This document shows, piece by piece, positions 1 through 8,399 of a DNA stretch of 56,810 bases. Under the pieces are notes generated by a model that worked only from the letters and a program-made list of their open reading frames with translations, searched no databases and was not told where the DNA came from. Positions within the stretch are counted from its first letter, which is position 1. Every line of letters starts with the position of its first letter. The position numbers and the translations under genes are program-made. The stretch comes from an uncultured Sulfolobales archaeon (GTDB lineage Archaea; Thermoproteota; Thermoprotei_A; Sulfolobales; NBVN01): assembly GCA_938083005.1 (NCBI GenBank), contig CALKCU010000036.1, forward strand, positions 1 through 56,810, given 5' to 3'.

Positions 1-462
1 AAGGTCGACACCATAAGCACCAAGGTCGACGCCCTGAGCGGCAAGCTCGACACAGTGACCGCGAACCTGAAGAGCGCGCTCGACGCCCTGAGCTCTGTGG
101 ACAAAGACGTCAGCGCCATAAAGACCGACGTGGGTACCATAAAGACCGACGTCAACTCGATAAAGGCTGACGTTGCTGACCTCAAGGGCGTCAAGGCCGA
201 CATCGCCGGAATCAAGTCGGACGTGGCGGCGCTCAAGGCCGACGCTACCGCGATCAGGACGGAGCTAACCGCGATCAGGACGGACCTAGGAGCCGTGAAG
301 ACCGACGTGTCGGGAGTGAGGACCGACGTCGCGGCGATACCGGGTAAGGTCGACTCGGCCACGGTAGCCTCGTACATAGCGGTGGTCTTCGCCCTGCTGG
401 CCTTCGTTATGGCCACCCTGGCGTTCCTGACCATAAGGAAGGTAACCGGGGTTCCGAAGTAG
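1..462 (+). CDS. C-terminal part of a coiled-coil, membrane-anchored surface/stalk-like protein (5' end lies outside the window)
   Basis: Frame is open from base 1; heptad repeats [KR]-[TAS]-[DE]-[VLI]-x-x-[IVL] then a C-terminal TM helix ASYIAVVFALLAFVMATLAFLTI and a short basic tail. Confidence 0.75.
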   Translation, partial: KVDTISTKVDALSGKLDTVTANLKSALDALSSVDKDVSAIKTDVGTIKTDVNSIKADVADLKGVKADIAGIKSDVAALKADATAIRTELTAIRTDLGAVKTDVSGVRTDVAAIPGKVDSATVASYIAVVFALLAFVMATLAFLTIRKVTGVPK

Positions 463-558
463 CATCCGCTCTCACTAAGCTAAACGCGATTTTTCTCCCG
501 CTGTTTCCCCGTTTCTTCCCGGCCAGAGCTCTTTTAGCCCCCACCTCACCTAACCGGG

Positions 559-1194
559 GTGTCGCAAGCGGTTAGGGTCTACGTCCTGAGGAAGTTCGAG
601 ACTCGGTCTAGTATCGCTGACCTCCTGAAGCCCGAGCCGAGTGTCGACGGTCTGGTCCTGGAGGTCTGCTCCACCAAGGACCGAGTGCCGGTCATCTGCC
701 CGACCGAGGAGTCCGGAGACCTGGAGGGGGCCTACGCGGAGCTCGGCCTGCCCAGGCTAGAAGAGATCCTGGAGAGCGCCGGAGCGAGCGTGCTCCTCTA
801 CGTCAGGAGCCCCCAGATCGCGGACTCCGCGGCCAGAGCAGTGGAGTCCGCCAGCTCTGCTGAGAGGGTCCGCCTCGTTGTCGAGGACCTCCTCCACGCG
901 AGAGTGGCGAGGAGCGCGTCGGAGCGAGTGAGGGTGGTCCTCAAGCTCTCCAACCCCTACCCCAACGTGTCCCTCCTGGCTAGGGAGGGAGTGGCCGGTC
1001 TAGCCATGCCGGCCCCGGTGCTGAGGCCGAGGGTCGTCAGGGAGTGCTCGAGCAGGGGGTTGGAGGTCTACGCGTGGCTCGTGAACGACGTCTCCCAGGC
1101 CCTCAGGGTCCTCAAGTACGGAGTAGAGCTCCTGGTCACCTCCAGGCCCGATCTCAGGAGAGAGCTTCGCCAGTATCTCGGAGAGCTCGTGTGA
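559..1194 (+). CDS. Glycerophosphodiester phosphodiesterase-fold protein, probably catalytically degenerate
   Basis: C-terminal GDPD-like pattern (GLEVYAWLVNDVSQALRVLKYGVELLVTSRPDL); N-terminal LEVCSTKDRVPVI resembles the ExDvxxTkDgxpVv strand but catalytic HRG and HD are absent. Confidence 0.55.
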   Translation: MSQAVRVYVLRKFETRSSIADLLKPEPSVDGLVLEVCSTKDRVPVICPTEESGDLEGAYAELGLPRLEEILESAGASVLLYVRSPQIADSAARAVESASSAERVRLVVEDLLHARVARSASERVRVVLKLSNPYPNVSLLAREGVAGLAMPAPVLRPRVVRECSSRGLEVYAWLVNDVSQALRVLKYGVELLVTSRPDLRRELRQYLGELV

Positions 1195-1201
1195 GCCCGG
1201 C

Positions 1202-1900
1202 CTAAAAGCCCAGGTACTTCGGGGCCTCCTGGGAGGCCTCCTCCACGTCCTTGAGAGTATCTATGGACCTCCAGTAGCACCCCCTGAAGGCCTTCCCGAC
1301 GAGCTTGCCCTCCGCGGCAAGCCTCGGGAAGGTGTCTCTCTCTACGTCCCCCTTGGGCGGCAGGTAGTCGAAGATCTCGGGCCTCATCACGTAGACCCCC
1401 GCGTTTATCAGGTGCTCCTCGAGCACAGGCTTCTCTCTAAACGAGCTCACTCTCCCGGACCCGTCTACCTCGACTATCCCGTAGGGGGACCTCAGGGGGA
1501 CCAGAGCCACGGCCGCTACGGCCTCTGGGAAGCCGTTCAGGTACTCGACGAGCTCCCCCACCGGGATGTTCGTTATCACGTCCCCGTTCACGGCCACGAA
1601 GGTCTCCCTACCGATGACGCTCTCGGCGCTCTTTATCGCACCCCCCGTCCCCAGGGGCTCGTCCTCGACCACGTAGGCGACCCTGACGCCGAACCTGGAC
1701 CCGGAGCCCAGGAACTCTATCAGCCTCTCTCTGTGGTAGCCGGCGAGGATGATGAAGCTGTCGATCCCGCACCTCTTCAGCCACTCGATCTGCCACTCGA
1801 TTATGGGTCTTCCCGATACCTCGACCAGCGGCTTGGGCCTGTCGTCCGTGAGGGGCCTGAGCCTCTTACCGAGGCCCCCAGCGATTATGGCGGCCTTCAA
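1202..1900 (-). CDS. Sugar-phosphate nucleotidyltransferase (NTP_transferase family)
   Basis: MKAAIIAGGLGKRLRPLTDDRPKPLVEVSGRPIIEWQIEWL signature; GTGGAI motif. Confidence 0.9.
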   Translation of the reverse strand: MKAAIIAGGLGKRLRPLTDDRPKPLVEVSGRPIIEWQIEWLKRCGIDSFIILAGYHRERLIEFLGSGSRFGVRVAYVVEDEPLGTGGAIKSAESVIGRETFVAVNGDVITNIPVGELVEYLNGFPEAVAAVALVPLRSPYGIVEVDGSGRVSSFREKPVLEEHLINAGVYVMRPEIFDYLPPKGDVERDTFPRLAAEGKLVGKAFRGCYWRSIDTLKDVEEASQEAPKYLGF

Positions 1901-1989
1901 GCTGCCTCCCAGGGGGGCTACGCCCGGATTAAAAAAGCCCCGAAGGTCGCAGGCTATTTTAGCTTCGTCCGCGAGACCGCGGGGGAAAT

Positions 1990-2550
1990 TTGGGCGTGCT
2001 GAACACCGCGTCCCTGGTGCTAGCGGTATCCGTATTCCTCGCGGCTCTATTCGCGGGGCTGGCCTCTCCTCTACCCATCGAGAGCATAGAGGAGCAGGTC
2101 TCGACGATCGTGGGGCCGGTGGTGAGCTCCGGCGACCCCGCCAGCGTGCTGGCCGGTCTGCTCAGCGTGATACTCTACAACAACGTCGGAGTGGCCGTCA
2201 GGTGCGTGACCCTGGGCTTCACACTCGCCTTCCCTCTCTACGTCCTCTACGCGAACGGCTACATGCTCGGCTCGGTCGTGAGCCACGCCGGGTACGGCTC
2301 TCTGGCCCTGGTGCCCCACGGGGTCTTCGAGCTCCCCGCGATCCTGTATTCGAGCTACCTCGGAGTTAGGATTGGAGTGCTGACCCTGGTCTCGCTGCTC
2401 CTGAGGCTCGCGGGGGGGAGGAGCACTCACTCCCTGTACCGGGAGTACTGGGAGGCGCTGAGAAGACTCGGCTTCGCGCTCCTATTCCTAACCCTGGCCG
2501 CGCTCCTAGAGGTTTTCGTCTCGTTGCCTCTGGGGCGCATGCTTAGGTGA
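1990..2550 (+). CDS. SpoIIM/DUF95-like integral membrane protein
   Basis: Multiple TM segments with VPHGVFELPAILYSSYLGVRIG motif typical of the SpoIIM/DUF95 family. Confidence 0.7.
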   Translation: MGVLNTASLVLAVSVFLAALFAGLASPLPIESIEEQVSTIVGPVVSSGDPASVLAGLLSVILYNNVGVAVRCVTLGFTLAFPLYVLYANGYMLGSVVSHAGYGSLALVPHGVFELPAILYSSYLGVRIGVLTLVSLLLRLAGGRSTHSLYREYWEALRRLGFALLFLTLAALLEVFVSLPLGRMLR

Positions 2551-2556
2551 TGCGAG

Positions 2557-2925
2557 GTGCCCGGTTGTCTCGAGGCGGCCGAGAGGCTCCTCGCGGCGCT
2601 CGACCAGTACTTCAGGAAGAGGGGCCCGGCGACGGCTAGCTACGTCGAGATCACCGGGCAACCGGACGTGAAGGTGGCTCTGCGGGCTGTATACCTCCAC
2701 TACGAGGGGACGGCGGAGCTTCCGCGCCTCGAGGACGCGCTCGGGGTTCTCGGTGCGGAGAGGCTCTTCGACTACCTAAAAGAGAGGCTTGGGTGGAGGC
2801 TGCTGAGCGTGGAGGGAGAGGAGTACGTCTCCATACCATCCGACCAGTACCTAAGGTTCGCCGGCTCCTCCAGGGAGCCTTTGAGAGAGCTCCTGGTGGA
2901 CTACTGCCGCTCGGTCTCCGGATGA
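2557..2925 (+). CDS. Hypothetical protein
   Basis: GTG-start ORF directly after the SpoIIM-like gene, same strand, coding-like composition; no recognised motif. Confidence 0.5.
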   Translation: MPGCLEAAERLLAALDQYFRKRGPATASYVEITGQPDVKVALRAVYLHYEGTAELPRLEDALGVLGAERLFDYLKERLGWRLLSVEGEEYVSIPSDQYLRFAGSSREPLRELLVDYCRSVSG

Positions 2926-3043
2926 TCCTTATAAGCTCTCTCCCGAGATCGCGCGGGGAAGCCTGGGTCGCGGAGATGGGGAGAGTCATGCCCACTGAGC
3001 AGTGATGTCGTTTGGGGTAGCCGACTCCCGGGTTCTCGAGCTC

Positions 3044-3811
3044 CTACAGCACTAGGCTCAGGAGCATGAACTTCTCCGCGGCGTAGGAGTGAGGGTGGAG
3101 CCTCCTCGCCTCCCTCTCCAGGACCCCTCTGTCCTTGTACCTGGAGGATATGTGGAAGAGGAGGAGAAGCCTGCCCCCAGCAGAGGAGGCGAAGGAGGCT
3201 GCTTCGAGGGCCGTTGAATGCTTGAACTCCCTGGCCCTCTCCAGGTCCATCCAGGAGAACGTGGAGTCGTGCACCAAGACCTGGCACCGGAGCCCGAGCC
3301 TCTCGGGACTCAGAGGCCTCGTGTCGGTCAGGTAGCAGACACCGGTATCCCCGCCTAGGCCGACCGCGTAGCCGAGGGTCTCCACGGTGTGGTCCAGGGG
3401 GACTGTGCTGACCGGGGTACCGCGCAGCCTGAGCTCCTCAGACCCCCTCACCTCCTGGATCTCCAGGGAGTCTCCCGGGTCGAAGTAGAGGGAGCTGAAG
3501 CTCTCAGACAGGTACCTCCTGATCCCGGGAGGCCCGACGACCACTAGTGGCGGTGCTGGCTTGAAGAGCAAGGACCTGGTCTGTATGAGCGGTACCAGCC
3601 CCAGGACGTGGTCTCCGTGGAGGTGAGTCACTAGGACTGCGGTCACCTTGTTGAGCCCGAGCCCGGAGCTGACCAACTTGTGCTGGACCCCCTCCCCGGA
3701 GTCCAGGAGTAGAAGAGTCGAGCCTGCTCTTAGGGCCACGGCCGGCATGTCGTCCGGGCCTGCGTCGGGAGCGCTGGTGCCGAGGAAGAGCAGGGAGGTC
3801 CTCACTTCCAC
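3044..3811 (-). CDS. rnz: Ribonuclease Z (metallo-beta-lactamase fold)
   Basis: VTHLHGDHVLGL motif, FLGTSAPDAGP N-terminus, HDSTFSWMD. Confidence 0.85.
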   Translation of the reverse strand: MEVRTSLLFLGTSAPDAGPDDMPAVALRAGSTLLLLDSGEGVQHKLVSSGLGLNKVTAVLVTHLHGDHVLGLVPLIQTRSLLFKPAPPLVVVGPPGIRRYLSESFSSLYFDPGDSLEIQEVRGSEELRLRGTPVSTVPLDHTVETLGYAVGLGGDTGVCYLTDTRPLSPERLGLRCQVLVHDSTFSWMDLERAREFKHSTALEAASFASSAGGRLLLLFHISSRYKDRGVLEREARRLHPHSYAAEKFMLLSLVL

Positions 3812-3913
3812 ACCCAGCTGAGCTTCGCACGGCCCTTAATCTGGATCTCGGTCCCGGAGCCGCCGCATCGCAGCTATATTGCCTCGGCTGCGAGTAGTCG
3901 GGGGCGAGGGGAG

Positions 3914-4342
3914 GTGCCGAGCGGGGTAGCGGGCCTCAACTACGAGGAGATGCTCGAGAGGCTGTACTCCAGGCTACCGTCCAGGAGGACTGACGTCCAG
4001 ATCGAGATACCACAGCTCGAGGTCGAGGTCGTGGGGACGCACACGAGGGTCAAGAACTTCAAGCTAGTCTGCGAGATCATAAATAGAGACCCGAGGCTCG
4101 TGCTGAGGTACCTGCTCAAGAGCATGGGAGCCAAGGGGGGTCTGGACAGCGACGGGAACGCTGTCATACACCAGAACGTGAGTAGAGCGTCTCTCAACAA
4201 GCTCTTCGAGAAGTTCATCGAGCTCTACGTCAGGTGTCCCACGTGCCACTCGTACCAGAGCGAGCTCACCAGGAGGGGGAGGATATGGGTCCTCAAGTGC
4301 TTGGGTTGCGGGGCCGAGACTACGGTGAGGTCCGCGTGGTAG
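3914..4342 (+). CDS. Translation initiation factor aIF2 subunit beta
   Basis: RTDVQIEIPQLEVEVVGTHTRVKNF..., C-terminal zinc ribbon VRCPTCHSYQSEL...KCLGCGAETTVR. Confidence 0.95.
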   Translation: MPSGVAGLNYEEMLERLYSRLPSRRTDVQIEIPQLEVEVVGTHTRVKNFKLVCEIINRDPRLVLRYLLKSMGAKGGLDSDGNAVIHQNVSRASLNKLFEKFIELYVRCPTCHSYQSELTRRGRIWVLKCLGCGAETTVRSAW

Positions 4343-4364
4343 AGCCGCTCCCGCGGGTCGATAG

Positions 4365-4724
4365 GTGATGGTGGAGGAGGGGCCAGCTGAGCGCGCCGAG
4401 GAGGCCGGGCGCAGGGCGTCCGTATACGTGAGGGTGGTTGAGGTGGACGAGGGGGGAGTCGTTAGAAGAGTCGCGGGGGTCTGCGACGAGGAGCTCCTCG
4501 GTAGGGTATTTCGCGAGGGGGACCTGGTTCTCGAGGTGAACGAGGAGTTCTTCGGTGGGCATGTCGTCGAGCTCGACGAGGCGGTGGCCATAGTGGAGTC
4601 CTCGGACAACGTGATGGCGGTCGGGGAGCTCGTGGTGAGCAGGCTGATAGAGGCTGGACTCGTCCACCCGCTCTCGGTCAATAGGATAGCCGGCATCCCC
4701 TACGCACTCATACTCAGGTACTAG
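4365..4724 (+). CDS. DUF424 family protein
   Basis: Archaeal DUF424-like sequence (GDLVLEVNEEFFGG...VMAVGELVVSRLIEAGLVHPLSVNRIAGIPYALIL), next to aIF2-beta and NMD3. Confidence 0.75.
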   Translation: MMVEEGPAERAEEAGRRASVYVRVVEVDEGGVVRRVAGVCDEELLGRVFREGDLVLEVNEEFFGGHVVELDEAVAIVESSDNVMAVGELVVSRLIEAGLVHPLSVNRIAGIPYALILRY

Positions 4725-4726
4725 CC

Positions 4727-5578
4727 TTGGGAAGGTTCTGCGCTGGTTGCGGCCGCGAGGAGTCTCCCGGTAGCCCGCTGATAGACGGGCTCTGCCCCGA
4801 GTGCTTCGTAAGCGCTAGGAGGCTGGTCCAGGTACCCGAGAGGATCGAGGTGGTTAGGTGTCGCGTTTGCGGTGGTGTAAGAACTCGCAGGGGTAGGTTC
4901 TCCCGCACCAGCCTGGAGGACTACGTCCGAGAGGCTGTCGAGGAGAGCGTCGCTAAGGGTAGGCTGGCGGCGGGCGTTGAGCGGGTAACCGTGAGCGGAG
5001 TCGAGCTGCTGGAGGAGGTCCTGGTCGAGCTCGTCGGGGAGGCCTCCGGAGCGACCCTGAGCCAGGCCCTGAGGATCAGGGTGGTTCTCAGGGACACCAC
5101 CTGCCCCGAGTGCCTCATGCGTAAGGCCGGGAGCTTCGGGGCCGTGGTGCAGCTGAGACCCGGCAATCCGAGGGCCGCGCCACTCGTCTCGAGGATAACC
5201 AAGGAGCTCGAGGAGCGGCCGGGGGTGGTGGAGATCAGGGAGGCGGGGGACGGCGTGGACGTGCATGTAGCGGATAAGTCCGCGGCTACGCGGATAGTCA
5301 GGGACCTCAGGTCCAGCTACGTAGCCAAGGTCCTCTCCACGTGGGAGGGGTTCAAGTACGCTCAGAAGAAGCCTAAGGCCGTCTTCTCGGTCAGGATCTA
5401 CGCGGTAACCAGAGGGGACGCGGTCGAGCTACAGGGGAGGGTATACGAGATAGTCGAGGCCAGCCCGCGCGCGGTGGTTTTCCGCGACCCGAGAACTGGC
5501 GAGGTCTTCAGCCTCGATCTGAACAGCTTGTGGAGGCGCAACCCCACCATTCACGAGGGGACCCGAGGCTCGGTTTAG
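4727..5578 (+). CDS. NMD3 family ribosome biogenesis protein
   Basis: N-terminal CxxC pairs (FCAGCGRE, LCPECF, RCRVCGGVR, TTCPECL) typical of archaeal NMD3; TTG start. Confidence 0.8.
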   Translation: MGRFCAGCGREESPGSPLIDGLCPECFVSARRLVQVPERIEVVRCRVCGGVRTRRGRFSRTSLEDYVREAVEESVAKGRLAAGVERVTVSGVELLEEVLVELVGEASGATLSQALRIRVVLRDTTCPECLMRKAGSFGAVVQLRPGNPRAAPLVSRITKELEERPGVVEIREAGDGVDVHVADKSAATRIVRDLRSSYVAKVLSTWEGFKYAQKKPKAVFSVRIYAVTRGDAVELQGRVYEIVEASPRAVVFRDPRTGEVFSLDLNSLWRRNPTIHEGTRGSV

Positions 5579-5861
5579 CCGTAGCGCCCCCGGCTGGCGG
5601 TGTCTCCGCTAACCGGGTGGCCCACCAGCGGAATCGCCAACGTTACGCGCGGGGCGTTAGGCCCGCCGAGACTGATGCCGCGGTTTTCCACCGCGCTGCG
5701 AGAGGCGCGCAGGGCCGGACGCTCTCTATTCACCGCTTCCCCGAAGCTCTCATTTACGCCGGTGAGCGCTCGCGGCGCCTTTACAGGAGGTGGCCCGCGC
5801 TTCTATCCGGGATGCGGTAGCCCCGGGGATCAAACAATTATTATAGCGTGGGAGTGCACGT

Positions 5862-6194
5862 TTGGTGGTGGAGAAGCTGGGCCAGTCCAGACCGAAGGAC
5901 GTACCCGTACCGGAGGGCAAGACGCAGGTCATCTGCGTAGTCAGTCAACTCATCGGCGCGAACTACGTCAAGGTGGTGTGCGCTGACGAGCAGGCGCGGA
6001 TTGCCAGGATACCCGGGAAGCTCAGGAAGAGGGTGTGGATATCCCCGCTCGACGTCGTTCTAGTCGAGCTCTGGGCCGAGGTGAGCGACAGGGGCGACAT
6101 ACTCTACAAGTACTCCAGGGACGAGAGGAAGAAGCTTATTGAGTACGGGTACCTGGACCCTAAGCTCATAGAGTACGCTTCCGGTGCCGTGTAG
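5862..6194 (+). CDS. Translation initiation factor aIF1A
   Basis: GANYVKVVCADEQARIARIPGKLRKRVWISPLDVVLVE S1-like core; upstream attattatag TATA-like element. Confidence 0.93.
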   Translation: MVVEKLGQSRPKDVPVPEGKTQVICVVSQLIGANYVKVVCADEQARIARIPGKLRKRVWISPLDVVLVELWAEVSDRGDILYKYSRDERKKLIEYGYLDPKLIEYASGAV

Positions 6195-6979
6195 TGAGCA
6201 GGGATGTCGAGAGGTTCCTCGACGAGTACTACAGGCTCACGTCGAGAGAGCCGCGCAGGGTAGACAAAGACCTATTCGAGACGGTCGAGGAGGTATTCGA
6301 CTCGGCTACCCTGAGGGCTCTCCTAGAGCTTGTCCGCAGGAGGGTGGTCTACGAGATAAAGGGGGCCGTGAGCGCCGGGAAGGAGGCCAGGGTCTACTGG
6401 GGCAAGGACTTTGAGAGGAGAGACGTAGCTCTAAAGATCTTCCTGACCTCGTCCGCCGAGTTCAGGAAGGGGATAGTCAAGTACCTGGAGGCGGATCCCA
6501 GGTTCTCCGGGAAGGTCCCGAGCTCGACTAGGAAGCTGTACTCCCTGTGGGCCAAGAAGGAGTACAGCAACTACTCTAGGATGTACAGAGCGGGGGTATC
6601 CGTGCCCAAACCCGTGGCCGTGTACGAGAACATACTCGTAATGGACTTCATAGGGAGCGAGGGGGTCCCGGCACCGCTCCTGAAGGACCTCGACCTGGGC
6701 CTGGAGGAGCTAGAGGCCCTCTTCGAGAACATAGCAGAGGACCTGGAGAGGATGGTCTCGAAGGCCAGACTGGTCCACGGGGACTTCAGCGAGTACAACA
6801 TCATGATCTGGAGGGGGAGGCACTACATAATAGACGTGAGCCAGGCCGTGGCCCTGGACCACCCAAACGCGCGAGACTACCTGCTCCGAGACCTGACCAA
6901 CATTGTAAGGTTCTTTAGGAAGAGGGGTCTCGACGTCCCGTCGCCCGACGAACTTCTGAACAGACTGTGGAGGGGCTAG
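6194..6979 (+). CDS. RIO1-type serine protein kinase
   Basis: GAVSAGKEARVYWG, LVHGDFSEYNIMIW, YIIDVSQAVALDHPNA. Confidence 0.95.
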   Translation: MSRDVERFLDEYYRLTSREPRRVDKDLFETVEEVFDSATLRALLELVRRRVVYEIKGAVSAGKEARVYWGKDFERRDVALKIFLTSSAEFRKGIVKYLEADPRFSGKVPSSTRKLYSLWAKKEYSNYSRMYRAGVSVPKPVAVYENILVMDFIGSEGVPAPLLKDLDLGLEELEALFENIAEDLERMVSKARLVHGDFSEYNIMIWRGRHYIIDVSQAVALDHPNARDYLLRDLTNIVRFFRKRGLDVPSPDELLNRLWRG

Positions 6980-7140
6980 CTGGGGGCGCGCCCCGCTTCT
7001 CGGAGCCTCCGCGAGGACTGCTCCGGGGAGGTGAGTAGCACTCGAGCGGAGCTACCTTTGACCAGCGCGGGAGGGGTCCCGGGGCTTCCGAACGCACGTA
7101 AAGTCCTTAAGCCCTTGAAGCGTATACCTCGGGGTCGGGG

Positions 7141-8397
7141 TTGAGGAGGCTGAAAATCGTAGTGGTAGTCGCGGATGGCCTGGGGGATAGACCCGTCCCG
7201 GAGCTCGGGATGAGGACTCCGCTGGAGCTGGTAGACTTCAGCCCGGTAGCCGATCTGCTGTCCAGATCCGCGGTGGGCCTCTGGGACCCCATACGGCCGG
7301 GCGTGAGACCCGGGAGCGATACTGCGCACCTAGCCCTTTTCGGAGTAGACCCCATCAACAACTACCCCGGCAGGGGACCTTTCGAGGCCATAGGTGCCGG
7401 GGCCTCGCTGAGGCCGGGGGACGTAGCGTTCAGGGGGAACCTCGCCACGGTCAGTGACGAGATGGTGGTCATCGACAGGAGAGCGGGTAGAGTAATACCT
7501 GAGGCGAAGCAGCTGGTCGAGTACCTCAACCAGAACATCGGCGAGATAGAGGGGGTGAGAGTGGAGGTCTACCACGCGACTGAGCACAGGGTGGCCGTGG
7601 TGTTTAGGGGCCCGGGCCTATCCGATGCCGTTAGCGACACCGATCCCCACTCCGAGGGGGTAAGGGTGCTGGAGTCTAGACCTCTGGCCGACGATGAGGC
7701 TGCGCGCAGGACTGCCAGGGTCGTGAACGCGTTCACCAAGAGAGTCGCTGAGCTGCTGAGGGACTGTCCCCTGAACGCCAGGAGAGAGGAGAGGGGAGCG
7801 CCCCCAGTCAACGCCATACTGCTCAGGGGCGCGGGCAAGATGGTGAGGTACCCGAGGTTCTCCGAGAGGGGGGAGCTGGATGTAGCGAGGGCTGTGGCTA
7901 TCTCGGCTACGGCGCTGGTGAAGGGCGTATGCGCTCTCCTAGGCTTCGAAGTGGTGACCCCCGAGGGAGCCACCGGGGGGATAGACAGCGACCTAATGTC
8001 CAAGGCCCGCGCGGCAGTGGAGTTCTACAGGAGGGGCTACGACCTCATCTACGTCCACGTCAAGGGCGCGGACGCGGCCTCCCACGACGGGAACCCCTAC
8101 GCCAAGGTGGATATGATCGAGAGAACCCTGAGGGTTCTATCGTACATAGCGGACAACGTGGACCTGGAGGACGTCGTGATATCGTTCCTGGGAGATCATA
8201 CGACCCCGGTGACCGTGAGAGACCACACCTCGGATCCCGTGCCGGTAGCGGTCTACGCTCCCGGGATCCTCACCGATGGGTTCTCCAGGCTCACCGAGAA
8301 GGAGGCCAGGAGGGGTTCCCTCGGGAGACTGAGGAGCGTGGAGCTCTTCGGGACCTTGATGGACTACGCTGGGAGGATCGAGAAATTCGGTGCCTGA
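7141..8397 (+). CDS. apgM: 2,3-bisphosphoglycerate-independent phosphoglycerate mutase (archaeal type)
   Basis: VVVVADGLGDRPVPELGMRTPLE, HLALFGVDP, GRGPFEAIGAG, LGDHTTPV. Confidence 0.95.
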   Translation: MRRLKIVVVVADGLGDRPVPELGMRTPLELVDFSPVADLLSRSAVGLWDPIRPGVRPGSDTAHLALFGVDPINNYPGRGPFEAIGAGASLRPGDVAFRGNLATVSDEMVVIDRRAGRVIPEAKQLVEYLNQNIGEIEGVRVEVYHATEHRVAVVFRGPGLSDAVSDTDPHSEGVRVLESRPLADDEAARRTARVVNAFTKRVAELLRDCPLNARREERGAPPVNAILLRGAGKMVRYPRFSERGELDVARAVAISATALVKGVCALLGFEVVTPEGATGGIDSDLMSKARAAVEFYRRGYDLIYVHVKGADAASHDGNPYAKVDMIERTLRVLSYIADNVDLEDVVISFLGDHTTPVTVRDHTSDPVPVAVYAPGILTDGFSRLTEKEARRGSLGRLRSVELFGTLMDYAGRIEKFGA

Positions 8398-8399
8398 AG

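Noticed and set aside
1748-1790. ATGATGA C-box-like match
   Set aside because: Inside coding sequence and without a D box at sRNA distance.
1412-2002. Long plus-strand ORFs antisense to the nucleotidyltransferase (and many similar ORFs across the window)
   Set aside because: High-GC shadow ORFs opposite clearly coding frames; no motifs, low-complexity translations.
7929-8399. 5' extension of the 972-aa ORF in front of TmcA
   Set aside because: This part is an alternative frame over apgM; TmcA similarity starts at TTG 8400.
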